Shown here: piece after piece, positions 19,631 to 27,708 of the stretch
Position numbering within the stretch: the stretch's first letter is position 1
Layout: each line of letters begins with the position of its first letter
NCBI GenBank assembly: GCA_013911885.1
Contig: JACESI010000002.1
Coordinates: 1-64,000 of the forward strand
Direction: 5' to 3'
Length of the DNA stretch: 64,000 nucleotides
Origin: Hyphomicrobiales bacterium
Lineage (GTDB): Bacteria; Pseudomonadota; Alphaproteobacteria; Rhizobiales; JACESI01
The notes under the pieces: generated by a model
Databases searched by the model: none
Told to the model about the DNA's origin: nothing
What the model saw: the letters and a program-made list of their open reading frames with translations, nothing else
Position numbers and translations under genes: made by a program

Positions 19631-20424
19631 CTGCCGACCTTTACCGTATCGAGATCCATGCGAAAGATCATGAGATCATCCACCTGCTCAATTTCACCTT
19701 CCGCTGTTACCAGAAGACCGACAAACGGCGTGATTGTCTGATCGAGAAGCCGCCCGCGCTGATCGGCGAGCATGAAGAAATTGCGGCCCCCGACCGGCCC
19801 TTCCGAGACAAAGACCGGCGGCGCGCCATCGAAAAGACATAGATTCGCGCAGGCCTTATGCGCCAGTCCCCGGCCCGGCCGCATGGCACCGCCATAGCAT
19901 TTTCCGTCACAAATCTCGCCGGTGAGCCGCCATTTGCCGAGTTTGACGCGCGCTGGGGGATAATAATCCGCCACATTGAAATCCTCGGCATTGAGAAGGC
20001 CCATATGGTCCGGCATTACCTGAAGCATCGATAAATCACCGCGATTGAGCATGATGCCATCCGCCCGCACCATCAGATCTTGAAGCGGCCGCCCGCGCGC
20101 AATGACACCGACTTTGCCAAGCCCGCTCAACATATAAGCGCGCGCCGGCGCGCCATTTCGGGCTGGCACCCGAAGCACCGGATAAGGGGTATATTCAAGC
20201 CTGCCGAAAAGTTCCTGTCGGCCAAGATCCCAGCGCGCTTGACCGTTTCCCGAATCCGGAATCGATGATGCGCCAAAAAGGGCGGTTGCCGCCATGCCAG
20301 CAACAAACCCAGTAATGACGAGAAGGAAGAACAGCCCGAGGCCCCTTGGCACCCTTTTGCTGTATCCAAGGAAGAAGGGTTCCGGCTTCTTTGGCAGCGA
20401 CTTCTGATGGTCAGTCGTGATCAT
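19627..20424 (-). CDS. Membrane-anchored hypothetical protein in the Rieske operon
   Basis: 265 aa. One transmembrane segment near residues 28-50 (GLGLFFLLVITGFVAGMAAT) follows a short cytoplasmic N-terminus, so the bulk is probably periplasmic. The C-terminal part has four close cysteines (EICDGKCYGG and HKACANLCLFDG), possibly disulfides or metal ligands. Start and stop overlap both neighbours by ATGA. No family recognised. Confidence 0.72.
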   Translation of the reverse strand: MITTDHQKSLPKKPEPFFLGYSKRVPRGLGLFFLLVITGFVAGMAATALFGASSIPDSGNGQARWDLGRQELFGRLEYTPYPVLRVPARNGAPARAYMLSGLGKVGVIARGRPLQDLMVRADGIMLNRGDLSMLQVMPDHMGLLNAEDFNVADYYPPARVKLGKWRLTGEICDGKCYGGAMRPGRGLAHKACANLCLFDGAPPVFVSEGPVGGRNFFMLADQRGRLLDQTITPFVGLLVTAEGEIEQVDDLMIFRMDLDTVKVGR

Positions 20425-21539
20425 GATGCCATCGCCTCCGCGTTGATGATTTCTTCCGGAATGTGAACCGGCGGCACCGCGGTTCCGGGCGGATTGGCGC
20501 GTGGATCAAGCAGGATCAGATCGCCGTCCAGCTTCAGATTGTAGGTTGCAAGTTTTTCCCTGAAGGGCGGCGGCGCGCAGCCATCCTCGGGGCGGTATTG
20601 ATAACCATGCCAGGGACAGGTGATGCATCCGCCAATGATGCGCCCCTCCCCGAGCGGACCGTTTTGGTGGGCGCAGGCATTGGTGACGGCGGAGAGCTTC
20701 CCGCTATAGCGAAAGATCGCAACCCGCTCGTCGCCTTCAAGGACAACGACGAGCGCGCGGTTGTTGGCGATATCGCCGACCCTGCCCGCGACGATGAAAC
20801 CGTCACGCCGGGAGTAATCGGCGCCCCCCGCATCAACGCGCCCTTCGCGCAAGGCAGCGACAAGGTGAAGCCCGCAGACACAGAATACGCTCATAAAAAC
20901 CAGCGCGACGAAGAACGGGCTCGCATCCGCCTGAAACGCGCCAAGGCCGACATGCAGAACCAGCGCCGCATAAGCGACATAGATCATCATGTGCAGCGAT
21001 TTCCAGACCGGCGGGCTTAGGAAACTCAGCCAGAAATCATGGCTGGTAACCGCGAGCACCATCAACACAACCAGCGCCACGATGCCGAACACCTCGAACG
21101 GAAAGCCGAGAAGCTGGCCGAAATCCGTGTTGCTGCCGAGAAGCGCCGGATAAGGCGCGATGGAGCTGAAATTGAAATACCAGCCGAGCACATAGCTTGC
21201 GTGAACGGCGGCAACGCTGAAGGTGATCACACCAAAATGTCGGCGGTTGTAAAGCAGCGGAAGAAAACGCCGGTCAAGCCGGGCCAGCGGGCCGATACAC
21301 AAAATGACCGAAAGCAGGATAAAGGCACAGCTTCCGAAGGCTCTCATCCGCAGGACAAGATCATCCGGCAGGCTCCTTGCAGGTGCGCCTGTCGGTTGAG
21401 CCGCGCCTGAAAGCCAAGTCTGGAACAGCGCACCACCGTGAAGATAAAGCGCGATATAGGCGACGATCCCAAGGATCAGCACCCCGTCATAGATATATTT
21501 GCTGCGGTACCACAGAACCGGTTTATAATTGACCGCCAT
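20421..21539 (-). CDS. Ferric-reductase-like membrane domain fused to a Rieske 2Fe-2S domain
   Basis: 372 aa. Residues 1-215 hold about six hydrophobic helices with spaced histidines (AAVHASYVLGW, KSLHMMIYVAYAALVLHVGLG), the pattern of haem-binding ferric reductase-like membrane domains. Residues 240-345 form a Rieske domain with C289-x-H291 and C308-x-x-H311 (CAHQNGPL and CPWHGYQY), the ligands of a 2Fe-2S cluster. The fusion implies electron transfer between membrane haem and an iron-sulfur centre. It starts one base into the stop of the 47-aa gene (TGATG) and its own stop overlaps the next start (ATGA). The electron acceptor is unknown. Confidence 0.88.
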   Translation of the reverse strand: MAVNYKPVLWYRSKYIYDGVLILGIVAYIALYLHGGALFQTWLSGAAQPTGAPARSLPDDLVLRMRAFGSCAFILLSVILCIGPLARLDRRFLPLLYNRRHFGVITFSVAAVHASYVLGWYFNFSSIAPYPALLGSNTDFGQLLGFPFEVFGIVALVVLMVLAVTSHDFWLSFLSPPVWKSLHMMIYVAYAALVLHVGLGAFQADASPFFVALVFMSVFCVCGLHLVAALREGRVDAGGADYSRRDGFIVAGRVGDIANNRALVVVLEGDERVAIFRYSGKLSAVTNACAHQNGPLGEGRIIGGCITCPWHGYQYRPEDGCAPPPFREKLATYNLKLDGDLILLDPRANPPGTAVPPVHIPEEIINAEAMAS

Positions 21540-21682
21540 CAGCGCGGCGCCTCCAGAAGAACAGCCGGTACATCCCTCAGCTTTTCCGGACGTATAACAA
21601 AAAGCCCGATCAGCGTCACGGGAAGCAACAGCCCGAAGGCGAGCCAGAATCGGCGATGAAAGGTGCGAGCCGGTCTTTTCAT
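21539..21682 (-). CDS. 47-aa single-pass membrane protein in the Rieske operon
   Basis: Reads MKRPARTFHRRFWLAFGLLL at the N-terminus, with a hydrophobic core through VTLIGLFVIRP and a hydrophilic C-terminus ending LLEAPR. The stop TGA overlaps the ATG of the Rieske fusion by one base, which argues strongly that this short frame is translated. Positive residues before the helix place the N-terminus in the cytoplasm. Function is unknown; an assembly or stabilising subunit is a guess. Confidence 0.7.
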   Translation of the reverse strand: MKRPARTFHRRFWLAFGLLLPVTLIGLFVIRPEKLRDVPAVLLEAPR

Positions 21683-21746
21683 TGTCTTCTTCTTTATTAC
21701 CTTTTTGTCGTTCTTCTTTGATTATCGATTCTGGCTGATTTAATCG

Positions 21747-21959
21747 TCATTTCTGGCTTTGCTCCAGAATCCACCAGCGCCAGAGAACGAGCGGCCATAG
21801 CAGACAGAGACCCGGCACCAGAAGCGGACGAAAGGCATAAGAACCCCGTGATCCAGGCTCCACCCGCTCAATTCCGAAAATCAGGAAAACCGCTGCCACG
21901 ACAAGTCCCGCTGCAAGGTAATATTCCACAAATGTGACAATTGCGATGGCTGTGGGCAT
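21747..21959 (-). CDS. 70-aa membrane protein, first gene of the Rieske operon
   Basis: Starts at 21959 behind AGGA eight bases upstream; in-frame sequence further upstream is not protein-like. Two hydrophobic segments (AIAIVTFVEYYLAAGLVVAAV and LLVPGLCLLWPLVLWRWW) flank a short charged loop. It is 64 bp ahead of the 47-aa gene in the same orientation. The family is not one I can name. Confidence 0.68.
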   Translation of the reverse strand: MPTAIAIVTFVEYYLAAGLVVAAVFLIFGIERVEPGSRGSYAFRPLLVPGLCLLWPLVLWRWWILEQSQK

Positions 21960-22266
21960 GAACTGTTCCTGCAAGAGCTTTAGGCACGGTAGCGAGAAAC
22001 ACGCCATTTCACAACGCACCGGAGGCCAAAAAGCGCAAGGAAGTCAATCAATTTTGAAACCTCGAAAGCGTGATTGAAAGCGCTGTCTGAATCTTATTGC
22101 AAGCATTTGCGCGAAAGCTTTCCGGGCGTGGTCAGCCGGGCCAGCAGGCCCAATTTTACCGCCACCGCGCCGACGCGACATGAAATACCCGAACAACCGC
22201 AATCGCTTCTGCCCCAGACCGAGTTTGCGCTTGATCTCGGATGGCCTTTTCTGTAGGCCGATACGT

Positions 22267-22356
22267 GGAGATGTGGCCGAGTGGTCGAAGGCGCACCCCT
22301 GCTAAGGGTGTATACGGGGAACCGTATCGAGGGTTCGAATCCCTTCGTCTCCGCCA
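22267..22356 (+). tRNA. tRNA-Ser (GCT)
   Basis: 90 nt with CCA and the long variable arm of serine tRNAs. Acceptor GGAGA pairs with TCTCC; the anticodon loop CTGCTAA lies between CACCC and GGGTG. It is the last clearly core gene before the accessory region, so its 3' end is a possible integration site. Confidence 0.96.
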
Positions 22357-22621
22357 CATTCCTAGGATGCCCGTCCCTTCAGGCACAGTATTCTCCCGAA
22401 TAGTTAGAGCAGGTATAAAGGCAGGACCTCGTGGCATCACCAAACAGGCTAGTCGTTACCTTCGGTGATCTCCCGTCGTTGGCGCAGCCGGCGTGATGCG
22501 CATGGCACGCAAAGGCAAAGCGAAGCGGCGGTAGCTGGCAAGACTTCTGGCAAGCGCACCGGCAAAGATCGCCCGCGAGGGGTTTACCAACAGGACTGCC
22601 TCAATCCCCTCGGCAATCGCA

Positions 22622-23179
22622 TCATCCTCCTGTGCGTGTCAGCCGGATATCAACCTCGCGATCGACGTACTCCCACTCGGCACACGCGCGCAGCCGCACC
22701 AGCATATGGTCGAATGCCAGTTCCAGTTCGGGCGCGAATTCGAACCATGTCAGGAAGTCGAACGGTTCGCCGTGATCGCGCGAGTGGTACAGCTTGCGCG
22801 CCACGCCTGGCAGGTAATCGAGCCCGATCGGCAGGTGTGAGCCCTTCTCGTAGACCGCGCGCCGTTCGTCCTGCGCCATGGCCCACCATTCGGCCGACTT
22901 GCGGATCGGGATCAGAGCAGCGCGGGTAGAAGCGGGGCGGCCCAATCCTTCCTGCTTGGCCTGCAAGGAAGAACGTTCGCTTGCAGTGGTATAGCGCAAG
23001 TTGCTGCCAGCACCGCGCAGCGTCCAAGCGGTGGTGCCTGTGCTAAGGTCACTGTCGATGGCCAGAAAGCGCGCCGGTGGCATGCTCTCACCACGGAACG
23101 CGCTGATTGAGGTGATCTGCCATTGCCCGGCATCCGCACCGACAAAGTGGCTCAGCGTAATGGTTGCACGTTCAGTCAC
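22622..23179 (-). CDS. Chlorite dismutase family protein (short form)
   Basis: 185 aa. Starts at a GTG at 23179 with GAGG five bases upstream. The C-terminal half matches the Cld-fold signature of short family members: PIRKSAEWWAMAQDERRAVY, then GLDYLPGVARKLYHSRD and EPFDFLTWFEFAPE. The histidine in KLYHSRD fits the proximal haem ligand and the arginine-containing LRACAEWEYV block lies at the end. Short chlorite dismutases bind haem b and either decompose chlorite to chloride and oxygen or act in haem metabolism; which applies cannot be told. Its place beside mobile fragments suggests acquisition. Confidence 0.8.
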   Translation of the reverse strand: MTERATITLSHFVGADAGQWQITSISAFRGESMPPARFLAIDSDLSTGTTAWTLRGAGSNLRYTTASERSSLQAKQEGLGRPASTRAALIPIRKSAEWWAMAQDERRAVYEKGSHLPIGLDYLPGVARKLYHSRDHGEPFDFLTWFEFAPELELAFDHMLVRLRACAEWEYVDREVDIRLTRTGG

Positions 23180-23259
23180 GATACCTCATCCTGTCTGGGC
23201 TGCCGAGCAGCGCTGAAAAAACGACGGCCAGATGCCAACACAGGGTAACATCGCACTTA

Positions 23260-23303
23260 TGCGATGGAAAGCACCAATTTGTGCGATGGAAAGCACCAAT
23301 TTG
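23260..23303. repeat. Perfect tandem duplication of a 22-bp unit
   Basis: TGCGATGGAAAGCACCAATT followed by TG occurs twice back to back (23260-23281 and 23282-23303). It lies in a non-coding stretch of about 270 bp between the chlorite dismutase gene and the recombinase fragment. No gene is visible in this gap. Confidence 0.9.
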
Positions 23304-23450
23304 TCGCTGGTATGCGCGGCGGAGAAAAATCTCGATCGAACTCGATAGAGAATGAAGCCACGCCTTTAATCACCAGAATTTCTTCGTAAGATACTAATAA
23401 TAAAGCAGTATTACAAGAAATAATTAACCCGCTGATTGCCCTTTCCGCCT

Positions 23451-23606
23451 TGGGGGTTCCCTGCGGAGCAGACCCGGATCGTGCAGTTGCTGGTGCGCCG
23501 GGTCACCGTGACGTCGGAGGGGCTGGTCATCGATGTGCGGACCGACGGCGTCTCGGGCGTCATGCGCGACATGATGGCGCCACGAAAGAAGGTGGCGGCG
23601 GAATGA
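23451..23606 (+). pseudogene. C-terminal fragment of a serine recombinase
   Basis: The frame encodes GFPAEQTRIVQLLVRRVTVT and continues to a TGA at 23604-23606. It matches the end of the intact recombinase at 30628-31935, where ELFPAEQGRIATLLVERIDI occupies the same position. About 50 codons remain and the catalytic domain is gone. The fragment lies on the opposite strand to the intact copy. Confidence 0.8.
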
Positions 23607-23800
23607 TGAACCCCGACGAATCCATCCAGATCTTGGTGCCAGTCAAGGTCCGCAGGCAGAACGGACGGCCGAAGATCATGCCGCCCGCCACCTATTTGCC
23701 CAGCGAAGACCGGACGCAGGATCCGCATATCCTGCGCGCCATCGGCCGGGCGTGGGCCTGTCGACGGCGCTCTGATGGCGCGTCCTTTTCAATAGCTTGA
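23603..23800 (+). pseudogene. Truncated HTH protein gene following the recombinase fragment
   Basis: Starts at ATG 23603, overlapping the recombinase stop by ATGA, as the intact pair does at 30631. It encodes 65 residues beginning MMNPDESIQILVPVKVRR and includes DPHILRAIGRAWACRRR, which corresponds to the VKALARAFRWKRM region of the intact 131-aa protein. The frame then diverges, so the helix-turn-helix part is lost. Confidence 0.75.
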
Positions 23801-23901
23801 AGAAAATTCACCAAAATGCGTCGGCCAAACCCAAGGCGGCGAAGGTTTTCAGCGTCAACAGCTGGCTCCAGGCGCACGGGAATGGGATCGGGCTTGTTCA
23901 T
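23692..23901 (-). pseudogene. Truncated DUF2924 gene
   Basis: From ATG 23901 the first residues, MNKPDPIPVRLEPA, match the intact DUF2924 protein start MTKQDPIPARLAAL at 32384. Similarity ends after about a dozen residues and the rest of the frame runs through unrelated sequence that overlaps the HTH remnant on the other strand. Confidence 0.7.
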
Positions 23902-24059
23902 GCATTTCTCCGGTGAGTTGGAGTTGCATGAAGGCATTGGTCGGGCGGATAGTGTAGGCAACTTTCTCCAATATCGTCAGATAGTTCGTCGCGATTGCGC
24001 ATCAGCAATCGGACCAGCCCGAGCGCCAGCAGGCCGCACAGCTCGGCTCGCCGCTCGGC
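23898..24059 (-). pseudogene. 5'-truncated copy of the 67-aa gene of the recombinase module
   Basis: About 53 codons remain, from AERRAELCGLLALGLVRL to HATPTHRRNA, matching AERRAEMCGLLALGLVRL to HATPTQRSNS of the intact gene at 32381-32584. The start is missing; the truncation point coincides with the beginning of a plus-strand DNA-methylase fragment. The stop overlaps the next start (ATGA), as in the intact operon. Confidence 0.78.
23946..23969. repeat. Left copy of a 24-bp direct repeat
   Basis: Identical over 24 bases to 32429-32452 and in the same orientation (core GGATAGTGTAGGCAACTTTC). It is the best-conserved part of a region of roughly 150 bp shared by the truncated and the intact recombinase modules. 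The repeats bracket the TcmP-like gene and the type I RM system. Confidence 0.88.
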
Positions 24060-24956
24060 GGCGGGCTTTGCTACGAGCCGTTCTCGGGCTCCGGCTCGCA
24101 GATCATGTCGGGCGAGTACAGCCGCGAGTTTCAGGCGCGGGCGGCCGCGGAATTACCTTCGTTGCCAGCGAGGTCGGCGGTCGCAGGTGCCGGGCGTTCC
24201 AAAATTCGCACCGCTTGGACTGATGCCGACGAAGAGGACATACAACTCATCGACGATGAGTTCATGAGGTCAGAAGAGGAGTTCATCGAAGGGTCGCCGC
24301 GACGCGCCCTCGGCCTCGAAAACCCTTTTTCACAATACTACTTCTTCGATGCTGACGCTGGACGGGCCGCACTGTTGAAAGGGCTTCAGTCAGACTTTCC
24401 GGAACGCAAGATCAACGTTCAGGTGGGCGACGCCAACGGCCTGATCCAGAAATTGGTCCCGAGGCTCAGCGGCCGAAACACCAAAGGGGTCGCCTTTCTG
24501 GATCCCTATGGTCCGCACTTGGACTGGCAAACGGTTGCGACGCTCGGTGCCACCAAGAATTTTGAGGTCATTATCAATTTCCCGCTGGGTATGGCAATCA
24601 ACCGGCTGATCACGCGCTCGGGCGATATCCCCGACAACTGGCGCAACGGATTGAATGGCTGTTTTGGCAGTACGAATTGGGAAAACCTTGTCTACGCCGA
24701 CCAGACAGACCTGTTTGGGGACACGACGCGCCACAAGGTCGACGATGCGGCGCAAAGGCTTCTCGACTACTATGTCGGCCGTCTGAAGCATCTGTTCGGG
24801 CATGCCGCGTCGCCCAGCGTCGTCCGAAACACTCGCGGCGTTCCCATCTACTACATGCTCTGGGCTGGGCCCCATCCGCTTGGCTACAAGATTGCCGATT
24901 ACATCCTGTCAAAGGGCGACCGGATAAGTCCGCCGAAAAAGCGGTCGGGACGCTGA
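24060..24956 (+). pseudogene. 5'-truncated TcmP-like gene fused in frame to a DNA-methylase fragment
   Basis: The frame starts, without its own start codon, with GGLCYEPFSGSGSQI, the C-terminal SAM-binding motif of ParB-type DNA methylases. From about 24150 it becomes a three-Cys-motif partner (TcmP)-like protein: EGSPRRALGLENPF, VAFLDPYGPHLDW, NFPLGMAINRLITRSGDIP and WRNGLNGCFGSTNW. The TcmP N-terminus expected before this (a DAFAGTG-like block) is absent. The first ATG in frame, at 24105, would give a 283-aa chimera. TcmP proteins have no settled function. I treat it as a broken gene, though the chimera could be expressed. Confidence 0.72.
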
Positions 24957-24974
24957 GCGCGGATTCCCTGCAAG

Positions 24975-26126
24975 TCAGGCTGCTTCCATCATACCTTTGA
25001 AGATTTCATGCAACAACGCTGGCATCAGGGCCTCAACGTCTTTTGCGGTGCGCGCCCGGATGCTTTGGATTTCCTGGGCCTTGGCTTGGAGCCGGTTGAA
25101 CCAGCGTTGTGTTTCGATCAGCGGTATAGGGACCTCGACGACGTCAAGCTTCTTTAGTCCCAGAGTGCGGTTTCTTCCCGCTCCACCTGGTGATGCCTCG
25201 CCAAGTTTCTGCAAGCCCTCCGGTGTGCGGAAGTAGAACAGCACAAATTCAGCTACGACCTCATCAGGGTTTGTCACGCAGGTCAAAAAGCGATGCGAAC
25301 CAACCCTGCCGTCGTCTTCAGGCTTTGCGATGGCGACGGCACCTTCCCAAGCAAAGACGATGTTGAAAACCAAATCCCCAGACTTGATGGTGAATAACTT
25401 CTTGGAGCCGACCTCCATCCCTGCAAGACCCGGTTTGTGAAACGTTCCCCGTCCAAAGGAACGAACGCCGAGTTCCATATAGGTCCTGTCCGGCTCCACC
25501 TCGACCGGGCGGCGGACAAGAGGGGCGACCTCGGTCATGGGCCGAAGCGGCACACCGTCGGTGGCGAGTTGGAAGGCCTTCAGCAGCATGGCATGGGTTT
25601 CACGTTCAGCGGTCTCGATGTCACGCCGACGCTCATCGACCAAGGCCGAAACATCATCGAGCTTTTGCACGATGTCGCGCTGTTCATCGAGCGAAAGCAA
25701 TGGGATGGACATCTTCAAGAACTTGTCTTCTTTCATGCGAACACGATTGGTCGAACCTGCGCTCGCACGACGGCAGAGGTCGACGAATTCCGGGGTGCGC
25801 GAATACCATTCAAAAAAGTGCGGCAGCACCTTTGATGAATCGATATCGAAACAAGGAAAGTCGTTGCTGACCAAAGCGCCGTCGAGGTTGGCAGGAACGA
25901 TGCCAAAGGCACCATGCCGTGCGTCAATTCTGGATATCAGAAACTGACCTGCTTTGGCTTTATACTGCCTTGCCGCCGCAATCGCTGAGCCCTGAACCTC
26001 GCCGCGCAGCGTCAGTCCTTTTCCCCAAAGCCGAGCAGTGATCTGTTTGTATCGCTGATCCGGCTGAACAAGCACCCAATCTTCAGATTTGGTCAGGAAT
26101 TCCTCAATGGTGATTGTCTTCGCCAT
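24975..26126 (-). CDS. hsdS: Type I restriction-modification specificity subunit (HsdS)
   Basis: 383 aa. Two target-recognition domains separated by a conserved helix: the first half ends with SLDEQRDIVQKLDDVSALVDERRRDIE, the second with PIPLIETQRWFNRLQAKAQE. Each half recognises one part of a bipartite DNA site and the helices set the spacing. The ATG at 26126 overlaps the hsdM stop by one base (TGATG); a TTG three bases upstream is an alternative. It is last in the R-M-S order on the minus strand and looks intact. Confidence 0.9.
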   Translation of the reverse strand: MAKTITIEEFLTKSEDWVLVQPDQRYKQITARLWGKGLTLRGEVQGSAIAAARQYKAKAGQFLISRIDARHGAFGIVPANLDGALVSNDFPCFDIDSSKVLPHFFEWYSRTPEFVDLCRRASAGSTNRVRMKEDKFLKMSIPLLSLDEQRDIVQKLDDVSALVDERRRDIETAERETHAMLLKAFQLATDGVPLRPMTEVAPLVRRPVEVEPDRTYMELGVRSFGRGTFHKPGLAGMEVGSKKLFTIKSGDLVFNIVFAWEGAVAIAKPEDDGRVGSHRFLTCVTNPDEVVAEFVLFYFRTPEGLQKLGEASPGGAGRNRTLGLKKLDVVEVPIPLIETQRWFNRLQAKAQEIQSIRARTAKDVEALMPALLHEIFKGMMEAA

Positions 26127-27691
26127 CAAGAGCGCTCCGCCAATATCAACTTGATTTCGTCCATGATACCGAGGATGCGCTTTTCCTGCTCGATAACCGC
26201 GTCAACAATCTCCGTAGGGGCGCGGTGGTCGGCCACTTCGCCGGAATGTGGGTTCTTGATATCGAGATTGCAGGACGTCACGCGATCCTGCTCATCGCGC
26301 TGGATCAGGTCAGCCGCAGAAACCTTCCAAGCACGCTCATTTTCTTCGCGATTATTCCACCATTCAAGGCAGCCGCCGAACTCCTCGTAAGCCATTGGCG
26401 CGGTTTTTGAGTATTTCTTGCGGCCCTCCGGTAGAGGCAGTTCGTAGTACCAGATGTCCTTGGTCGGTCCGCTGGTGTCGAAGAAGATCAGGTTTGCAGG
26501 AATGTCGGTGTAGGGCGCGAACACGCCTTCGCGCAGGCGTACGACGGTGTGCAGATTGAACCTCTCCAGCAAGTCGGCCTTGATCCTGGCCGAGATGCCG
26601 TCGCCGAACAGCGTGCCATGCGGGACGACGACAGCCGCCCGACCGCGCCCGGCACGTTTCAAACGTCGCATGATCAGTTGAAGGAACAGAAGCGCCGTTT
26701 CCGCTGTGCGGCGATCATCGGGGAAGTTGTTAAGGATGCCCGTCTCTTCCTCGCCGCCAAAAGGCGGGTTGGTCAGTATGACATTGACCCGCTGATCCTC
26801 GCCGATTTCCGCCAGACGAAACCGCAACGCGTTGCCTGGATCGATCCGTGGGGCATGAAGACCGTGCAGCAGCAGGTTGAGCTGAGACAGCAGGAACGGC
26901 AGCGATTTGGCTTCGCCACCGAAGAAGCTGTCTTCCTGAAGGGTGCGGCGCTTCTCGACCGTGTCGGCCTGCCGTTCGAGGTGTTGGTAGGACTCAGTCA
27001 GAAAGCCACCCGTGCCACAGGCCGGATCGAGGATGGTCTCACCGAGTTTCGGGTCTGTCACTTCAACCATGAAGCGCACCACCGGCCGGGGCGTGTAGAA
27101 CTCGCCAGAGTCCCCGGCGGCGTCGCGCATTTCGCGCAGAAGCGTTTCGTATAGGCGGCCGAGCGTGTGGACTTCTTCAGACGAGTCGAAATGGATACCA
27201 TCGATCAGGTTGACCACGTCACGCAACAGGTAGCCGCTCTCCATTCGGTTGGCGAAGCCCTGAAAAACGGTCGCGATCACGTCGCGCCGCTCGCGTCGGC
27301 CATTGTCACCGCGCAAGCCGCGCAGATAGGCGAAAAGGCCGGGGCCACGAGACCCGTCCGGTCGCTCAGCTTCGTCCGCGACCAAGAACGACAGCAGGTC
27401 CGGGCCTGTGATGCCGTCGGCGTCTGCTGCCCAATCGCGCCAGCGATATGGCGCCTCGATGATTGAACGATAGTCCTTGCCCGCCAGATCCGCGCGTCCT
27501 TCTTCAATCCGCTCCATGTCGTCTAGGAACTTCAGGAACATGATCCAGGTGAGCATTGGCAGGCGATCGAGGTCGCCATTCAGCCCCTTGTCCTTCCGCA
27601 TGATCTTGCGGGCGGATTTGATGATGCTGTCGAGACGCTGGGCAGTGGTCAGTTGCTTCGGCGCAGCCTTCTTGCGGGCGGTTTTAGCCAA
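26126..27691 (-). CDS. hsdM: Type I restriction-modification DNA methylase (HsdM)
   Basis: 521 aa N6-adenine methyltransferase. The SAM-binding motif is ILDPACGTGGFLTESY and the catalytic motif is NPPFGG (VILTNPPFGGEEE). The N-terminal helical domain (LTTAQRLDSIIKSARKIMRKD) is typical of HsdM. The start is a TTG at 27691 behind AGGAG. It sits 17 bp downstream of hsdR and is coupled to hsdS. Together they form the modification complex that protects the host. Confidence 0.93.
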   Translation of the reverse strand: MAKTARKKAAPKQLTTAQRLDSIIKSARKIMRKDKGLNGDLDRLPMLTWIMFLKFLDDMERIEEGRADLAGKDYRSIIEAPYRWRDWAADADGITGPDLLSFLVADEAERPDGSRGPGLFAYLRGLRGDNGRRERRDVIATVFQGFANRMESGYLLRDVVNLIDGIHFDSSEEVHTLGRLYETLLREMRDAAGDSGEFYTPRPVVRFMVEVTDPKLGETILDPACGTGGFLTESYQHLERQADTVEKRRTLQEDSFFGGEAKSLPFLLSQLNLLLHGLHAPRIDPGNALRFRLAEIGEDQRVNVILTNPPFGGEEETGILNNFPDDRRTAETALLFLQLIMRRLKRAGRGRAAVVVPHGTLFGDGISARIKADLLERFNLHTVVRLREGVFAPYTDIPANLIFFDTSGPTKDIWYYELPLPEGRKKYSKTAPMAYEEFGGCLEWWNNREENERAWKVSAADLIQRDEQDRVTSCNLDIKNPHSGEVADHRAPTEIVDAVIEQEKRILGIMDEIKLILAERS

Positions 27692-27708
27692 GGTAGGGCT
27701 CCTTCAAT

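Noticed and set aside
22465..22929. 154-codon plus-strand frame after tRNA-Ser, considered as an integrase remnant
   Set aside because: No recombinase motif is visible; most of it overlaps the chlorite dismutase-family gene on the other strand.
23260..23303. Tandem repeat considered as a CRISPR fragment
   Set aside because: Two units in direct contact without spacers, and no cas genes nearby; the Cas4-like gene belongs to the phage replication cluster.
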